From: Pisaster brevispinus
Taxonomy: Eukaryota > Echinodermata > Asteroidea > Forcipulatida > Asteriidae
NCBI GenBank assembly: GCA_023634235.1
Contig: JAMKCF010000011.1
Location: 19,640,027-19,704,026 of the forward strand
Direction of reading: 5' to 3'
DNA length: 64,000 nucleotides
Made by a program: the position numbers and the translations under genes
The notes under the pieces: generated by a model
Told to the model about the DNA's origin: nothing
What the model saw: only the letters and a program-made list of their open reading frames with translations
The model's database searches: none
Part shown: positions 1 to 11,405 of the stretch, piece by piece
How positions within the stretch are numbered: the stretch's first letter is position 1
How the letters are laid out: every line of letters begins with the position of its first letter

Positions 1-3000
1 TCAGCACGCCCCCAACTGGCATAGTTTCCAAATTGCATGCTCATTCGGGTGGTTGAGTTCCCCCCCCCCCAAAAAAAAAAACCAAACACTAGGATGGGGA
101 GTCCATGCATAACATCATCCATTGGCCATCTTCCTTACCTAGATGCTTTGGGTGAATTATCCTCATCCTCGTCTAATTCTTCGCTTTCCTCAATCGTCCT
201 GAAATGGGAAATTCTCTAGCAAGGTTACAACTCCGGCCTCATCGGGACATGATCAACGCTCCTCTCACCACGAAGACAGCAAACATATAAAACTCAAGAC
301 ATTCCGTCTGAACTTAAAATCAGTTTCTTTAACAACTTTACGTTTAAAAGAATACAGAAATGCAAAAACAGTTCCTTCTGTTGTCCACATGAATTTCATG
401 CATGAAAGACAGTTTTCAAAATGACTGTTAAAATTACAAATGATAACAATGTGAACCAAACTCTAAAAAGAAAATAAAGCAATGCAAATATATAAAAAAA
501 TTAAAAAATTAATAACAAAAAGCGAGAATGGTTTAAGATCATTATTATTATTTCTAACTATTTGGATTAACTTGCTGAGAAAATTTGTCAGATATTTTTG
601 CCTACTGTTAATTAATTTCTGCCACAGAGTTCTCCTCAGAATTATTCAAAACTGTGGGGCATTCTGGAACCCAGGTTTGGTAAGTCTGGCCTAGGCACGC
701 TGAATTGAAACCAGGTCCTTGGAATGTTGTTCACTTGGTGTTTATCTCTGGTTTAAAAAGCCCTACTGTGGCCATCTGGGGGCGCTCTAAACGATTTTAT
801 GATTTTTGTGAGTTTGATCTCGAGTCCCAAATGTTTGGATTGTTACTATTATTGTTATTATTTTGTGGCGCGTATTGGCCTCAATTTGCGCGTGTTGGCC
901 GCAAGTTGCGCGTTTCGTCCGTTATGCTTGTGCATGGTGAGAACCCTGTGCCGTTTAGTGGAAAATGAGCTCTAAGTGGAAAATGAGCGCGGTTAAAGCA
1001 CAAATTGTCTGTTTGCTGATCTCTGACTACATGAAGATTTCATCTCTCTAAAGTGGAAAGAGCGATTACGACTACGAGCAATATCTGATAATTTAAGATG
1101 GATTGATCTTCTACGAAACCAAACATATGTCTGCCATGGATTGAAAAAATGTTGTGAGAAAAACGTGATAGCATGAGAAGTCCACCTAATAACACGTAAG
1201 ATTTGAATTGCAAAAGCTGGTAATTACCCCCCCCCCCCTAAATGCACTACAAACTGATAGGGCAGATTTTTTTAAAGCAAGTTGGAAGAAGATGCACAGG
1301 GTTTTCCCTTTTTTATTCTGAACTCTTGAGCAGACTTAAGGTAACACAATGTTACAGGTGAACACAAAATGTGATTGCAAGAAACTGTTTTTTTTTTTTC
1401 TTTTCATTTTTGTATTCTCTTTGGAATTGAATTGAACTTCAACTTGAAAAAGCGACAATTAACCACAAAGGTGCGATCTGAAACTGAAGTGTTTTTCTAA
1501 ATAGTCTTTTTAAATAGCTCTAAACTCACCACTAAACCTCTAGTTAAAAAACACAGCAGGTGATTCTAAAAATTTGCAAAAAGACTGCAATTTTTCCTCA
1601 CTCTCTATCTGTTTTTCTCTAAAAGATGGCTATCGAAATTCAACTTACAAAATGCTGCGGGTGACTGAAAATGAAGCTGAACGGTGACTGAAGGAAAATT
1701 CAGTCTTTTGAGTTTTTCTGAAAATGTTCCAAGTGTGACACACTCCTTTTATTTTACAACTGGGATCAATATTCAAATGGCAGGTCAATTAGAAGTCTCA
1801 AGTTTCAATGAATATAAAATCAATCCACTAATAAAAAGTCAATACATTAACTTTATAATTATATGCATTACATTGAGCTGGAGTTACCTGTGGTTCTATT
1901 TTAAGCAAAATCAAGATTATTTATATATTTGGTAAACAAGTTTGCCGAGAGAAACTGGATGTCACTTTCTTGAACTCTATCAGACACAAGTTACCATAAA
2001 ATGCTGATTTTCATTCTTAGAAATTGTATCGATGATTTGTCTACTCTTTTTTAATTAAATTACGAAAAAATATCTCAACCACAGCTTTTTTCCACTGTGA
2101 AATAATAATTTTAAAAATAACATTCCATTCAAAACACCATGCTCAAAAATCAGTAATCCATGCAAAGAGAAATCAAACTTGTCAAAGACCAAATATTGGA
2201 AATACTGTCAGGTGCAAAAAAAAATGGGAATTAAAGCTACAAAATGTGAAGCAAAATGGTGCATTGAATCATGCATAAAGAGATTCAAATTTTTGAAATC
2301 TGTATCAGCGTCTGGGATATCAGCACACAATAATTTGAATAATTGAATCCTCTCACAGTAGTCTGATCCCCTGCTCATTGTATGAACAGAATGTACATAG
2401 GCAAGAGGGAACAAGACTGGAAGACATCTTTTCCAAACCCCCACCCCCAACCCTTCTGATGGCCAAGAATACAGTACAACCTTAGCCATCCTGTGAAAAA
2501 AAAGGAAAGAAGTTCAAACCACCCAGACGAAAGGAGTGCCTTGTTTAGTTTTTTACAAGAGTCTACGTGTGTGTTAGAAAAATGAGAAAATTTGTGTGCT
2601 TTCTGATGCATGATTGAATCCACTTGACAAACTGCCAACATCAATTATTTTAAATCCATAACGAAGCAAAGGGAATACTTGTACAATGTAATGGGTCAAA
2701 AACAGAATCTCCAACATGGCAATGGAAGCCAAGGAAACTCTAACTGTAGAAATGACATATAACTACAAGCCAGAATCAGAGTTCACGCAAAAGTGAAGCA
2801 GTTTTTTTACCGTGCGTCAACGTGATTTTAATCAAGTTTAGTTTCTGTGACTCATTTCCTAAAAAATGTATTATACAACCTTTCAATTATCACACAAACT
2901 GTTTTGAAAGCCTTTCAAATGTAAAAGCATGATTTTTCCTTTTCAAACCAATCGATATCGCTAGTTTAAACTCATACACAGCATGCTTGGTTTTCCAGAA

Positions 3001-3689
3001 AATATTGTTTTGGTAATTATCTGTCATTTCATAGCCAAGTAGACTTCCCCCGACATACACATGAGAGTAAAAATATAGATGGATAACGGCTCACAAGTAA
3101 CTGCGTACAATGATTTAAAAAAATATAAACTAAGAGTTCATTCAACGGTTCAGTGTAGGATCGTAAAATCTCTTGGAAGTACAGCCATACTCAAGTTTAC
3201 AAAACTCCTCAAAATTTACGAAAATTTCATTCCCCCCATCCCTGCACAAAACGGCAATCAGGCTGGCCCCTTTTCAGTTTCTCAGAAGAAACAATTTGTT
3301 TAACTGTATTGCATTCAGGGAGTAAGACTTTTCCAATCCTCACACTCAACCGAAACAGCATTTCACCGGCGGGTCAGATCAGCCGGTGGAAGTAGGTCAC
3401 TTACTTGACCCCTAACTTTACGGCCACGCGGTGCCAATGCCAGCGTCCAGTGTCCATACTGTTATCCCCGGATATGCGTGGCAAATAGGGAGGGTCATAC
3501 ACAACACTGGTCAATGGGATACTTTTTTAAGGGGCATTTCCTTCTCCAGGGCGGGGTTTTCCCATCGTTTGTAACATTCAGGCGTGCAACTGTAGCTTGT
3601 CAAAGCGGGAATTCCCAGGCACAGCAAAAAACTTGTGCCATGTTTTGAAATTATCAACAGCACAGCTGAGAGACCAAGAACAAGGAGAT

Positions 3690-4085
3690 CAGCTGGTCCC
3701 AATTTCATGGCCCTGCTTACTGTAGAATTCTGCGTTTACGGCACCCTGTTATAAAGCACAGGAATCATGAGCCAAAAGTGCAGAATTCTGCAGTTAAAGC
3801 AGAGCCATGAAGCTTGGCCGAGATCAGCTGAAAAGATGCACACCTGGATACTGTGATTAGAAGTGCATAAACGATGGTCAAAACCTAGCCCCAATTTCAT
3901 GAAATTGCCGTTGAGCAGAAAATATTGCTTAGAAACTTCATCTGCTGAACACAGTGTACACAAGGTACCAGTCACAACAATGTCCCATCCATTGTATTCT
4001 GACTGGTAGCCTGTTTATGCTAAGCAAGAATGTTCTGCACTAAGCACATTATTGAGCTCACCGGCTCTATAAAATGGACCCTGGA
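3690..4085. mobile_element. Two decayed MITE-like fragments (families A and B)
   Basis: At about 3694-3820 ccaatttcatggccctgctt is mirrored by gcagagccatgaagcttgg with gaattctgc inside each arm (family B, see 61057-61310). At about 3888-4080 the pattern caatttcatgaaattgc, gcttag, gctaagcaagaat, gctctataaaatgg follows family A (see 60864-61056). Neither encodes anything. Confidence 0.55.
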
Positions 4086-4409
4086 AATTTACTGCCGGGT
4101 AACATCTCAAAAGTCTCCCATTGTACTTGCTCGTTAGTCAGCATTAATCATTACATTAGAACAAAAACGCTTTATTTCAATCGATTGACATCTCAACTAA
4201 AACTTAACCGTTTACTTTCTACTCAATTTACTAGGCATGTGTACTATGGGAAAATCTTCTAAAACCTCTACACCTCGGCTAGTCTAAAAGCGACCGTCTT
4301 GCTCCATTTGGTATGGATGGCAGTCTTAAAACACTACATTGGTAGAAGTTACCTTGTCTCCATAGAAACATGGTAACTTAAAGCTCTAGCAAGCTTCCAG
4401 GCGAAACCA

Positions 4410-4435
4410 TTTATTTATTTATTTATTTATTTATT
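4410..4435. repeat. (ATTT)n microsatellite
   Basis: Six and a half uninterrupted ATTT units. Confidence 0.95.
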
Positions 4436-4529
4436 CGGAGGTCAAGATCACTTATGTTAATTTGGGGATGGGGAGAAATGCAGTCAAATTGCCGAAGTAG
4501 TATCAAAATCAAACGTTTATCTGAATCTT

Positions 4530-4745
4530 CAAAAATGACCACTTGACTACTTGATTTAACCCATTTGGTCACTTGTTTTATCCAGTGTGGCTACTTCCTT
4601 ACTTGATTGATCCAGTTTATTACTTGGTTACTTGATTTATCTAGTTGAGTTACTTAACTTGGTTACTTGGTTGCTTGGATTAACCAGTTTGCTTACTTAG
4701 TTTACCCAGTTTGGCTACTTGGTGCCTGATACATCCAGTTTCTTA
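4530..4745. repeat. Degenerate tandem repeat, unit about 25-30 bp
   Basis: Diverged units built on tacttgatttatccagttt with variants gttacttggttac and gctacttggt. Spacing is irregular. No coding potential. Confidence 0.75.
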
Positions 4746-4939
4746 AAGTAAACAGAAATGTCTCTCTTCAAGAACTTGAGGCGAAAAATGAAAAAATCCA
4801 AGTTGTCACTTTTAGGAACACTAATTTTATGTTCACAGTATAATTTCAAATCTACACGTATGTTTTCGTATTAGTAGTAGCATCACCTCGCACACTACCG
4901 GGTCAAATTTCATCAAGGCACTAACTCAATTTGTTAAAC

Positions 4940-5067
4940 AAAATTTCCTCCTTAGAGACAAGCAAGTCAAAAATCGAAACTTTGTGCAGTATCTTAAGTA
5001 TTCTATTGAAAAAAGAGCACGATGGAAAAGAAAAAAAAGAGAGAAAATCTACTTATCATCTAAGAAG
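4940..5067 (+). repeat. Dispersed 130-bp sequence, copy 1
   Basis: Starts aaaatttcctccttagagac and ends near cttatcatctaagaag. The copy at 9062-9192 is closely similar along its whole length, differing by substitutions and A-run lengths. No clear direct repeat flanks this copy. Confidence 0.8.
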
Positions 5068-5614
5068 TTGAATGCCTGCTTTTGAAATTTGTGATACTGA
5101 ACCCACTGTCAACTTAGTACCAACAAGCTGATTATTGCAGCTACAGTTCACCACTATGACTACTTGAAGTTGCTATTTGATTTCCAAAAACACTAGTCTT
5201 TGAGCTTCCATCAGTCAGACCTTCATTTGACTTTAATCAAATCTAGCTGTTCCCACATATTTTGTTACTTTACAGAGGAAGGACAGAAACACATTCCTTC
5301 TGAGGGGACATTATCAGCACACTTTTAAACCTCAGTGGACTTTGCCATGAGAGAGCTAGAGACACAAGAAAGAAGCTGGACAAGTATTGATATGGGTGTG
5401 ATGGGAAACTTCGACAGGGGTCTTATTGAGACAGTTTGATCTGCAGAAGCAGTTTGGGAAGCGACTTTGACTGAAAATGAACCATGTTAACAAAAAAAAT
5501 TCTTTCGGTGAAAGAAACAATGTATATTTCCTCCCTTTTTGTTTTGATTTGCTAATAAGCAAAATAGAACAAAATAAATCTACCACACTTTCAATTTTTT
5601 TGAAGGAAGTTACT

Positions 5615-5700
5615 ATTACTAGTAAACTTGCGGTTACAGCCATGTGTAAATCTCTTATGGAAGGAGTGTTGGCTCTGAAAAAAGCCGTTGTTGCTGTTAA
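5615..5700. repeat. Dispersed repeat fragment (family with 34295-34470)
   Basis: tagtaaacttgcggttaca, aaatctcttatggaaggagtg and ttggctctga line up with tagtaaacttgccggtaca, aaactcttatgggagaagtg and ctggcactga at 34302 onward. Confidence 0.65.
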
Positions 5701-7229
5701 TATGTTGTGACGCTTGCTTCAGAAATTACTTTTCAACAAAGCCGGTTTGCAATAAACTAGCCAGAACACAAACAATTTGAATTTTGAGATATTTAAATTA
5801 AATTCAAGCAATGAAAGTTTGATGGAAATGATGTCACTCAAATCTGGAGGGGAAAAAATGAAGAAAAAAAGCCACGACTTGCGAATTCTCTATAATTTGC
5901 AAAAATGGATAACAGCAATTATGGTCGCTACTACAACATGAATGCCCTCACTACAAAGCAATCGCGCTGACATGGTTCTCAGTCTATGTTAGCAGATGAT
6001 TGCTTACCAATTATGTATGATGTTACCTTGGGAAAAGAGGAGTTGGGGTGGGGGGGGGGAGGTTGGGGGAGGTCGGGGGTGTAGGAAATTCCACAGTTGC
6101 ATTCATTTATCTAACCATTGAGCACACTATTTGTTCAGTTGTTGGTAGAATCCAATAAAGATCCTAATAACCCCCCGAGAGACCTGTGTCACAACATGGC
6201 CGTCTTGAGCGCATACCCTGACTGATTGTAATATAGAATAGATCATATGGAGGGGGCCAGACTAAGATTGAATGGAAACCTCAAACTTCGTTTCGAAAAG
6301 ATCACTCGAAAACATGGAACAGCGACAATGCGACGTTTTTATGACAGGAATAGTTTGGTTTGATTTATGACCACACATTCTTGACAATTATCTGATTAAG
6401 GAGAGACAGTCACACACCCCAATGCATTTGGGATTCATAAAAAACAAGGGCAAATACGGGCAATGAAACCGTGTGATAACACAAGAGCTGAAAGAGGCCA
6501 TCGGCAAGTTTCATTTCCCACAGAGCGCCAAGAGCTGCAAGCTGATTAAAACTAGGCGCCAAAAATATGCCCGGCCGCTTTCCTGTTGTGTAATTCCGAA
6601 CAGACGGCGGTGCACACTATGACGGAACTATTTCACTGACCACAGATGGATTACGTCAAGATCCAGTTTCAGTGTTTGCTGAACCATGGCCAAAGAGAGT
6701 TTGAACTGGAGTGGGATTTGTTTACTGTGATCTTAACCTTTGATGGTAAAACCAATACATTACTGATCAACACGTTCTCAAACACATTGTGGGGGCGGGA
6801 CAAAGGGGAGAGGGAAAGGGGGAGGGAAGACAGGGTCAGGAAGGACACATTGCTTGACGTAAGGAATGGTTTACTAAAAGCTTAATTGAAAGGTTCTTTA
6901 CATAAAGTTCTGTCTCAAGAAATTTGTGTAAACTTCTGTGATTTTTAGAACAGGAAATGTTAAAGCTTAATACTCTTTTCCAAGACCCGATCATTGTGCA
7001 CTCATAAAGTCTACGTGTTTCTTCTTCTGACTACGGTATCTGAACTATAATTGTTAATCATTGCGATAGCTGCTTGGTAAGAGTTAGTTCTTATGAGATT
7101 CAATTTGAACTCAAACAAATTTAAGAATGTTGATTTTTCATGATTGTTAGACGAGTTAGTATATGTCTCACTGCAACTCATGCAAGAGCAGTTGGGGGTT
7201 ATCAAATCAATATGTTAACATTACACCAA

Positions 7230-7310
7230 TCCATTGAGCTCCGCCCCGCTAATGCATTAGCCAATCACAGCCACAACTGCGGAGCAGTTGCTCTGGTGGG
7301 CGGGGCCAAA
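7230..7310. promoter_or_regulatory. GC-box and CCAAT cluster in a short inverted repeat
   Basis: Holds ctccgccccgc, gccaatcac and gtgggcggggcc within 75 bases in otherwise AT-rich DNA. The two GC boxes are inverted relative to each other. The same three motifs make up many vertebrate-type Pol II promoters, but this could equally be the arms of a short palindromic element. No start site or exon is evident next to it. Confidence 0.25.
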
Positions 7311-7660
7311 TGGATGGAATTATTCAGTTAGTATGAACAAAATGTGAAAAGGGTCATCAAAAGAGGTGCAGATTTCCTCTGACTTTGCAAGTAATAGGGG
7401 CTGTTGAAAATCCAGTGGGTTATTTTCGTTTTACTCACCCAACTGATGATGGTATTCCATGTAACCTGAGATCAGTCAAACTCCCCTGGAATGGCAACTG
7501 CCAAATAGTAATGAGAAAGCACATTCAGAAATGCACATAGCCAATGATAAGCCACAGGCCGACTCAAAAGATTTTACTAAAAATTTTTTTTTTTTAAACC
7601 AATTATTTTGAACTACCATCAGTGGATAAAATAATGCTAACTTTATTTATAAAGAGCTCT

Positions 7661-7809
7661 TAAGCCCAGTTCATACTTCATGCACAAGCAAAATGCAAAG
7701 TGAATTACGTGATGTAAAAATTAAGTACGCGCTGCTCTCCCAATTGTGACTGTGTCGCAAGCAATCTTGCTTCGCTTTCGCAATTTGCGTAAAGTATGAA
7801 CGCAGGGTA
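7661..7809. mobile_element. MITE-like element, about 150 bp
   Basis: Left end taagcccagttcatacttca and right end aaagtatgaacgcagggta form imperfect terminal inverted repeats. The inner arms are also complementary in part (caaaatgcaaagtgaa against ttcgctttcgcaatttg). Flanks do not show a clear duplication. Confidence 0.7.
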
Positions 7810-7923
7810 AATAAAGAGCATCTTACAATTAAAACAAACAAATTACACAAGAGAAAAGTCACACAAACAGAACTTAATAAACAAGAAGTAATGCTGAGAT
7901 TACAGAATGGAAATCAAACCTAC

Positions 7924-8003
7924 CTGTTGAAGCTTAGATGGATAGTTGCCTGACGAAGCAGGCCTCCCTTTAGAGTTCTCCCTCATGGACTGGGAATGGC
8001 TTA
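7924..8003 (-). CDS. Exon 14: last exon of the chain seen in the window
   Basis: 80 nt. Acceptor tttgccacag before TAAGCC and donor gtaggt after CAACAG. It enters in phase 1 and leaves in phase 0. It encodes LSHSQSMRENSKGRPASSGN then YPSKLQQ. The run GRPASSGNYPS resembles the RP-S-S/A-x-YPS stretch that follows the C1 finger in ARHGEF2-like proteins (from memory, unverified). The next exon would start in phase 0 and should lead toward the DH domain; I found no match to DH sequence between 1 and 7923, although exons shorter than about 80 nt could be missed. Confidence 0.85.
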
Positions 8004-8050
8004 CTGTGGCAAAATACAAATAAGGGATGTGTCAAGCACAGGGCAAGAGG

Positions 8051-8256
8051 TAGTCTTGGTTCAAGACACTCCTGTTGTTTATTAGCTTGAAAGCTCTCCA
8101 ATAGAGGGCGCTATCAACCACGAACCGCTATCACCCCAAGAACCGCTATCACAGGAGCGAACTCCCATGATAGCGGTCTATGGTGAGAGCGCGCCCTCTT
8201 GTGGCGATGGATCGTGGGAAGATATTAATAACAGGAGAGTCTTGAACCAAGACTAG
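8051..8256. mobile_element. MITE with long terminal inverted repeats, hAT-like
   Basis: Left end tagtcttggttcaagacact and right end agtcttgaaccaagacta pair, and the complementarity continues through cctgttgttta/taataacagg. Flanks are gcaagagg (8043-8050) and gcaagtgg (8257-8264), an eight-base near-match as expected for hAT target duplications. Inside, accgctatca occurs in both orientations. Confidence 0.78.
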
Positions 8257-8410
8257 GCAAGTGGCCACTAAGAGAGGAGCTCTATATCTGTCATTTCTGT
8301 ATTGATGTGAACGGGATCTTTGTGCCACACCTGATGCAAGTACGACATCTGTTGAATTATGGCGGTACCCGCTACTACCTATAGGATTCAAACTGGTGTC
8401 TTGTCACTGG

Positions 8411-8476
8411 GAGGCTCGGTGGTCTAGTGGTAGCCTAACTGCTCTAGAATGCGAGGGTCTTGGGTTTGAATCCTAC
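8411..8476 (+). repeat. tRNA-like sequence (SINE head remnant)
   Basis: A-box-like tggtctagtgg at 8420-8430 and B-box-like ggtttgaatcc at 8463-8473, spaced as in tRNA genes. The acceptor stem does not pair, so a working tRNA is unlikely. Confidence 0.6.
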
Positions 8477-9061
8477 ATCGGTATAGGGTCAATGCAATCT
8501 ACTAAAATGATCATGATGTTGGCAAAAGAAAATACTTTCAGCTATGAAAAGTCTGATCAAAACCAAGGGTGTGGTTTCTTTTATCACACAACAACAAATG
8601 AGGACTGAAAACAATCAAAAGCAGTTATGTTTTTATCAGGGGTTTTGTTGGCAATCCGATTTAATTGGGCTTATTTCGGTTGCGGAAATCAAAATAAGCA
8701 GTAGTGATTATGGAGGTCTTCAAATGCTATTTCCAGACTTTGACAGTATTTCATACAGAAACATTTTCTCTGGAGTATTGGGACGAATCAAATTGAATCA
8801 ATTTTTATTTAAATAATTCCCAATCCCGTCTTTAACGTTTCAAAGTACCCTTTCAGATAAAGAGTTAGTAGATGATGTCAGGCGTTACAAGACTGATGAG
8901 ACAAGACACTATAGACCTCACCAACCGACAAGCAGAAACAGCTCACCACAACATGCAATGAGGTGGGTTAGTTTCACGGCTGCAGACTTCGTCTACATTT
9001 TGGTGAAAGCAACTATTAACAGTTACAAATCTCCCTGTAATGGCAAGTGTTTCAAATAACC

Positions 9062-9192
9062 AAAATTTCCTCCTAAGAGACAAGCAACTAAAAAAAAACC
9101 TGAAACTTTGTGCAGTGTCTTTAGTATTCTATTGAAAAAAAAAAGCACGATGGAAAACAAAAGAGAGAAAATCTACTTATCACCTAAGAATT
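9062..9192 (+). mobile_element. 131-bp insertion flanked by a perfect 15-bp direct repeat
   Basis: The sequence gtgtttcaaataacc stands at 9047-9061 and again at 9193-9207. Between them lies a 131-bp block whose relative is at 4940-5067. A duplication of this length points to target-primed reverse transcription. I see no A/B box and no terminal inverted repeat. Confidence 0.78.
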
Positions 9193-9345
9193 GTGTTTCA
9201 AATAACCTTAATATCAAAGTGCATTCTGATTCTACTTTTTTTTTCCATTTGACGCTGTGAAAATGTCAAATTGCAATTTTGGATTTTGCGACTAGTCCTT
9301 ATTCATTCCACACAAACACTGACTTCAGTCTTCAAAGAGAACAAA

Positions 9346-9418
9346 TTTCCCTGTAGGTATGGCAAGTGTTTCAAGTAACCTTGACTTGAAAGTGCATTCT
9401 GATTCTCCTTTGAAAGTG
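9346..9418 (+). repeat. Second copy of the insertion target sequence
   Basis: ggcaagtgtttcaagtaacc followed by ttgaaagtgcattctgattct repeats 9043-9061 plus 9208-9235 with few changes, so the locus was duplicated locally before or after the insertion. Confidence 0.7.
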
Positions 9419-9619
9419 TGCTCTCACAAAGTAAAGCAAACTACACACCAACAAGTGGAAAACAAACAGACAAACAGCAAAATCAGTCAAAGAACCATAC
9501 CAAATATCAGTTTTTCAGTAATAATTTTTTAAATGACAAATAATGCCAACATCCTTTTAAGAACTAAGTCCAGTTCTAAAGACAAAATATTCAATCATGG
9601 AATCGTACAAATAGCCTGA

Positions 9620-9686
9620 TCAATTGGGCTCTGTCCCATCAATTGGGCTCTGTCCCATCAATTGGGCTCTGTCCCATCAATTGGGC
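9620..9686. repeat. 19-bp tandem repeat, 3.5 copies
   Basis: Unit tcaattgggctctgtccca, three identical copies plus a partial one ending in ggg. Confidence 0.95.
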
Positions 9687-10205
9687 CCATTATCCTTATT
9701 CCCTTTAGTTTTTTTCTAGGACCCTTCCCCACTCTAACTCAACACCCAGACTGTGATTAACGGTGGTTTGCCTGCTCTATGTAAAGCATCATCAGTTTCA
9801 TTCCTCAGTCCAACAGAATCAAACAAAACATGCTGTTGGCTTTTCGAATGGTTGGGGGTGCTTAGTGTTACTGTATTATCCAATCCCAACCACAAATGCA
9901 TGACAACTGTCAGACAAAAGGCATATTAAAATCCCATCGCAAAATGTATAAAAAAAAACATCACCATAGCTGCATCTTCTACTATGTGTGGGGGCAATGT
10001 GCTAGCTTGATGACTAAGGAGTTGCAGATGAACGTGCCTTTCGGTGAGAGCGCCGTTACTAGGCAGCTCTTATGGTGGGCGGGGCTTTGAGGATCGGTCT
10101 TTCGCCGATCATATAACATGGTCAGAACACATATATTGTTAAAAAAGCCACACCGCAGATGGATTTGAAAGGGGTTAGTAAGTGAAACCCGCATACCGTA
10201 CTCAC

Positions 10206-10269
10206 GAGAAGAAGTTACTGATTTGGGGATGAGACGATCCTTGGACAGGCTACTGGCAGACTTGGAAAT
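10206..10269 (-). CDS. Exon 13: Ser-rich basic tail after the C1 domain
   Basis: 64 nt. Acceptor tctcgacag before ATTTCC and donor gtgagt after CTTCTC. It enters in phase 0 and leaves in phase 1. It encodes ISKSASSLSKDRLIPKSVTS. Exchange factors of this family have a similar Ser/Arg/Lys-rich segment between the C1 finger and the DH domain. A SINE (10317 onward, plus strand) begins only 48 nt upstream of the acceptor in transcript direction. Confidence 0.86.
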
Positions 10270-10316
10270 CTGTCGAGAAAAGAAGAACACAACAAAACAT
10301 TATTATTGTGTGGCCA

Positions 10317-10642
10317 GGTCGTGGCCGAGCAGTTTAGCGCATCGAATTCAAGTTCTGGGGGTTCGATCATCGGGGTGTGGGTTCGATTCCTGGCTATGAC
10401 ACTTGTGTCTATGAGCAAGATGCTTTACTATAATTGCTTCTCTTCACCCAGGGGTATAAATGAGTACCTGCGAGGGTAGAGGTTGATATTGGGTTTGAAA
10501 AGCCTTCAGAGCGTCACAGCAGCCTGGGGCTGTATACTCCCCAGAGAGCTGAGAAAGATTACAGGAATGTTATTGGCCCCAATGACCACGGCACTCATGT
10601 AAAGCGCATTATTACATTATTGTCAAAATGCGCAATATAAGA

Positions 10643-10676
<34 letters not shown>
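10317..10676 (+). mobile_element. tRNA-derived SINE with (ATT)n tail, nearly full length
   Basis: tRNA-like head with A box tggccgagcag (10322-10332) and exact B box ggttcgattcc (10380-10390). The body follows with gacacttgtgtc, aattgcttctcttcaccc and gtataaatgagtacctg, and ends in gcgcaatataagaactc plus ATT repeats. Other copies are at 12095-12232, 47146-47437 and 57079-57400. Orientation is antisense to the host gene. Confidence 0.88.
10643..10676. repeat. (ATT)n microsatellite, SINE tail
   Basis: About ten uninterrupted ATT units at the 3' end of the SINE. Confidence 0.95.
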
Positions 10677-10856
10677 GTTACTAACATTCAATCCTTTTGA
10701 TTAATAGCTCTCTTTTTTTAGATAAAAATCTCAATTATGGTTTGACCAAAGTTTTTGAAAACTTTCTCAATTGATTGCTGCTTTCACAGGAGAGAGTATG
10801 CAACCGACAATTTGTACAAAATCGTTGAATAAAATGTTCTGTTAAGACCCACATAC

Positions 10857-10936
10857 CGGCTTATGGTGCTTGGTAAGCTTTGTGCAACCTTGGACGTGAT
10901 CCTTGCAAGAACTGTTGTGTACATTCACCTGACAAG
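10857..10936 (-). CDS. Exon 12: second half of the C1 zinc finger
   Basis: 80 nt. Acceptor ttctattag before CTTGTCAG and donor gtatgt after AAGCCG. It enters in phase 1 and leaves in phase 0. Joined to exon 11 it reads CITCQVNVHNSSCKDHVQGC then TKLTKHHKP. This supplies the remaining ligands Cys496, His501, Cys505 and Cys512. Relatives have H-x2-C; here it is H-x3-C, so one residue is extra or the ligand register is shifted. A second AG eight bases downstream (ttgtcag) would change the frame and destroy the finger, so the first AG is chosen because it restores the whole motif. Confidence 0.9.
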
Positions 10937-11059
10937 CTAATAGAACATCAAATCAAAGACAAAAAAATGGTTAGATTGTTATCAAGCGTAACCCAGGACT
11001 GATATCTCTTTGTTGTAAGAGCAAAGGAGATTTTTCCTTTGTACAGGGCACCTCAAGGA

Positions 11060-11160
11060 GGGAAATGTAAATTAGTACTGGAGTGGGGCACCAAGGCAAT
11101 GATCTGGGCCATGAAGACAACTGCCTCTAACAAGCCTGTTAACCCTAAAGGAAAGTTACA
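11060..11160. repeat. Dispersed repeat fragment (gggcaccaaggcaatga family)
   Basis: gggcaccaaggcaatgatct, actgcctc and gcctgttaaccctaaagg match 12243-12345, 39900-40015 and 46290-46365; all carry a ggcatgga-gg-aactgcctc core. Confidence 0.7.
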
Positions 11161-11405
11161 ACATGATGCGTAAAAATATAACCACTTCAACAAAATGCTC
11201 GTTACAAAACATAAAGTTTAATTTATTTACTTATTTATTCAGGCTTTAAAAAAACACTTGAATCTATAAAGTTGATTTAAAATCAGACGGAAAAAAAACT
11301 AGGAGAACAAAAAGAATTTATTGAAATATGAAAAACAGATAGCAGCCTAGGGATTGCCCAGAAGTGAACGTGATCACTTTCTGAAGAGCAATCCCTACTG
11401 ACTTC

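Larger units (their letters stand above)
1..7923. other. Intron or 3' side after exon 14; no gene recognised
   Basis: AT-rich noncoding sequence. It contains MITE-like fragments at 3690-4085, an ATTT microsatellite at 4410-4435, a degenerate ACTTG-rich tandem repeat at 4530-4745, one copy of a dispersed 130-bp sequence at 4940-5067, a repeat fragment at 5615-5700, a G-rich stretch at 6049-6080, a GC-box/CCAAT cluster at 7230-7310 and a MITE at 7661-7809. A GC-richer open stretch at about 3382-3510 (minus) reads GDNSMDTGRWHWHRVAVKLG before a stop; not recognised. Between 480 and 3050 I see only AT-rich unique-looking sequence. Confidence 0.6.
8004..10205. other. Intron between exons 13 and 14
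   Basis: Holds a hAT-like MITE (8051-8256), a degenerate tRNA-like sequence (8411-8476), the 131-bp insertion (9062-9192) in a target that itself has a partial repeat at 9346-9418, and a 19-bp tandem repeat (9620-9686). No other exon is seen. Confidence 0.7.
10270..10856. other. Intron between exons 12 and 13
   Basis: Almost filled by the SINE at 10317-10676. The remainder has no recognisable feature. Confidence 0.8.

Noticed and set aside
3382..3510. Minus-strand open stretch GDNSMDTGRWHWHRVAVKLG
   Set aside because: The apparent donor gtaagt is also the in-frame stop, both sides lack partners, and no family is recognised.
1..7923. DH or PH domain exons downstream of exon 14
   Set aside because: I looked for the expected domain sequence on the minus strand and found no convincing splice-bounded segment. 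Very short exons could be missed.
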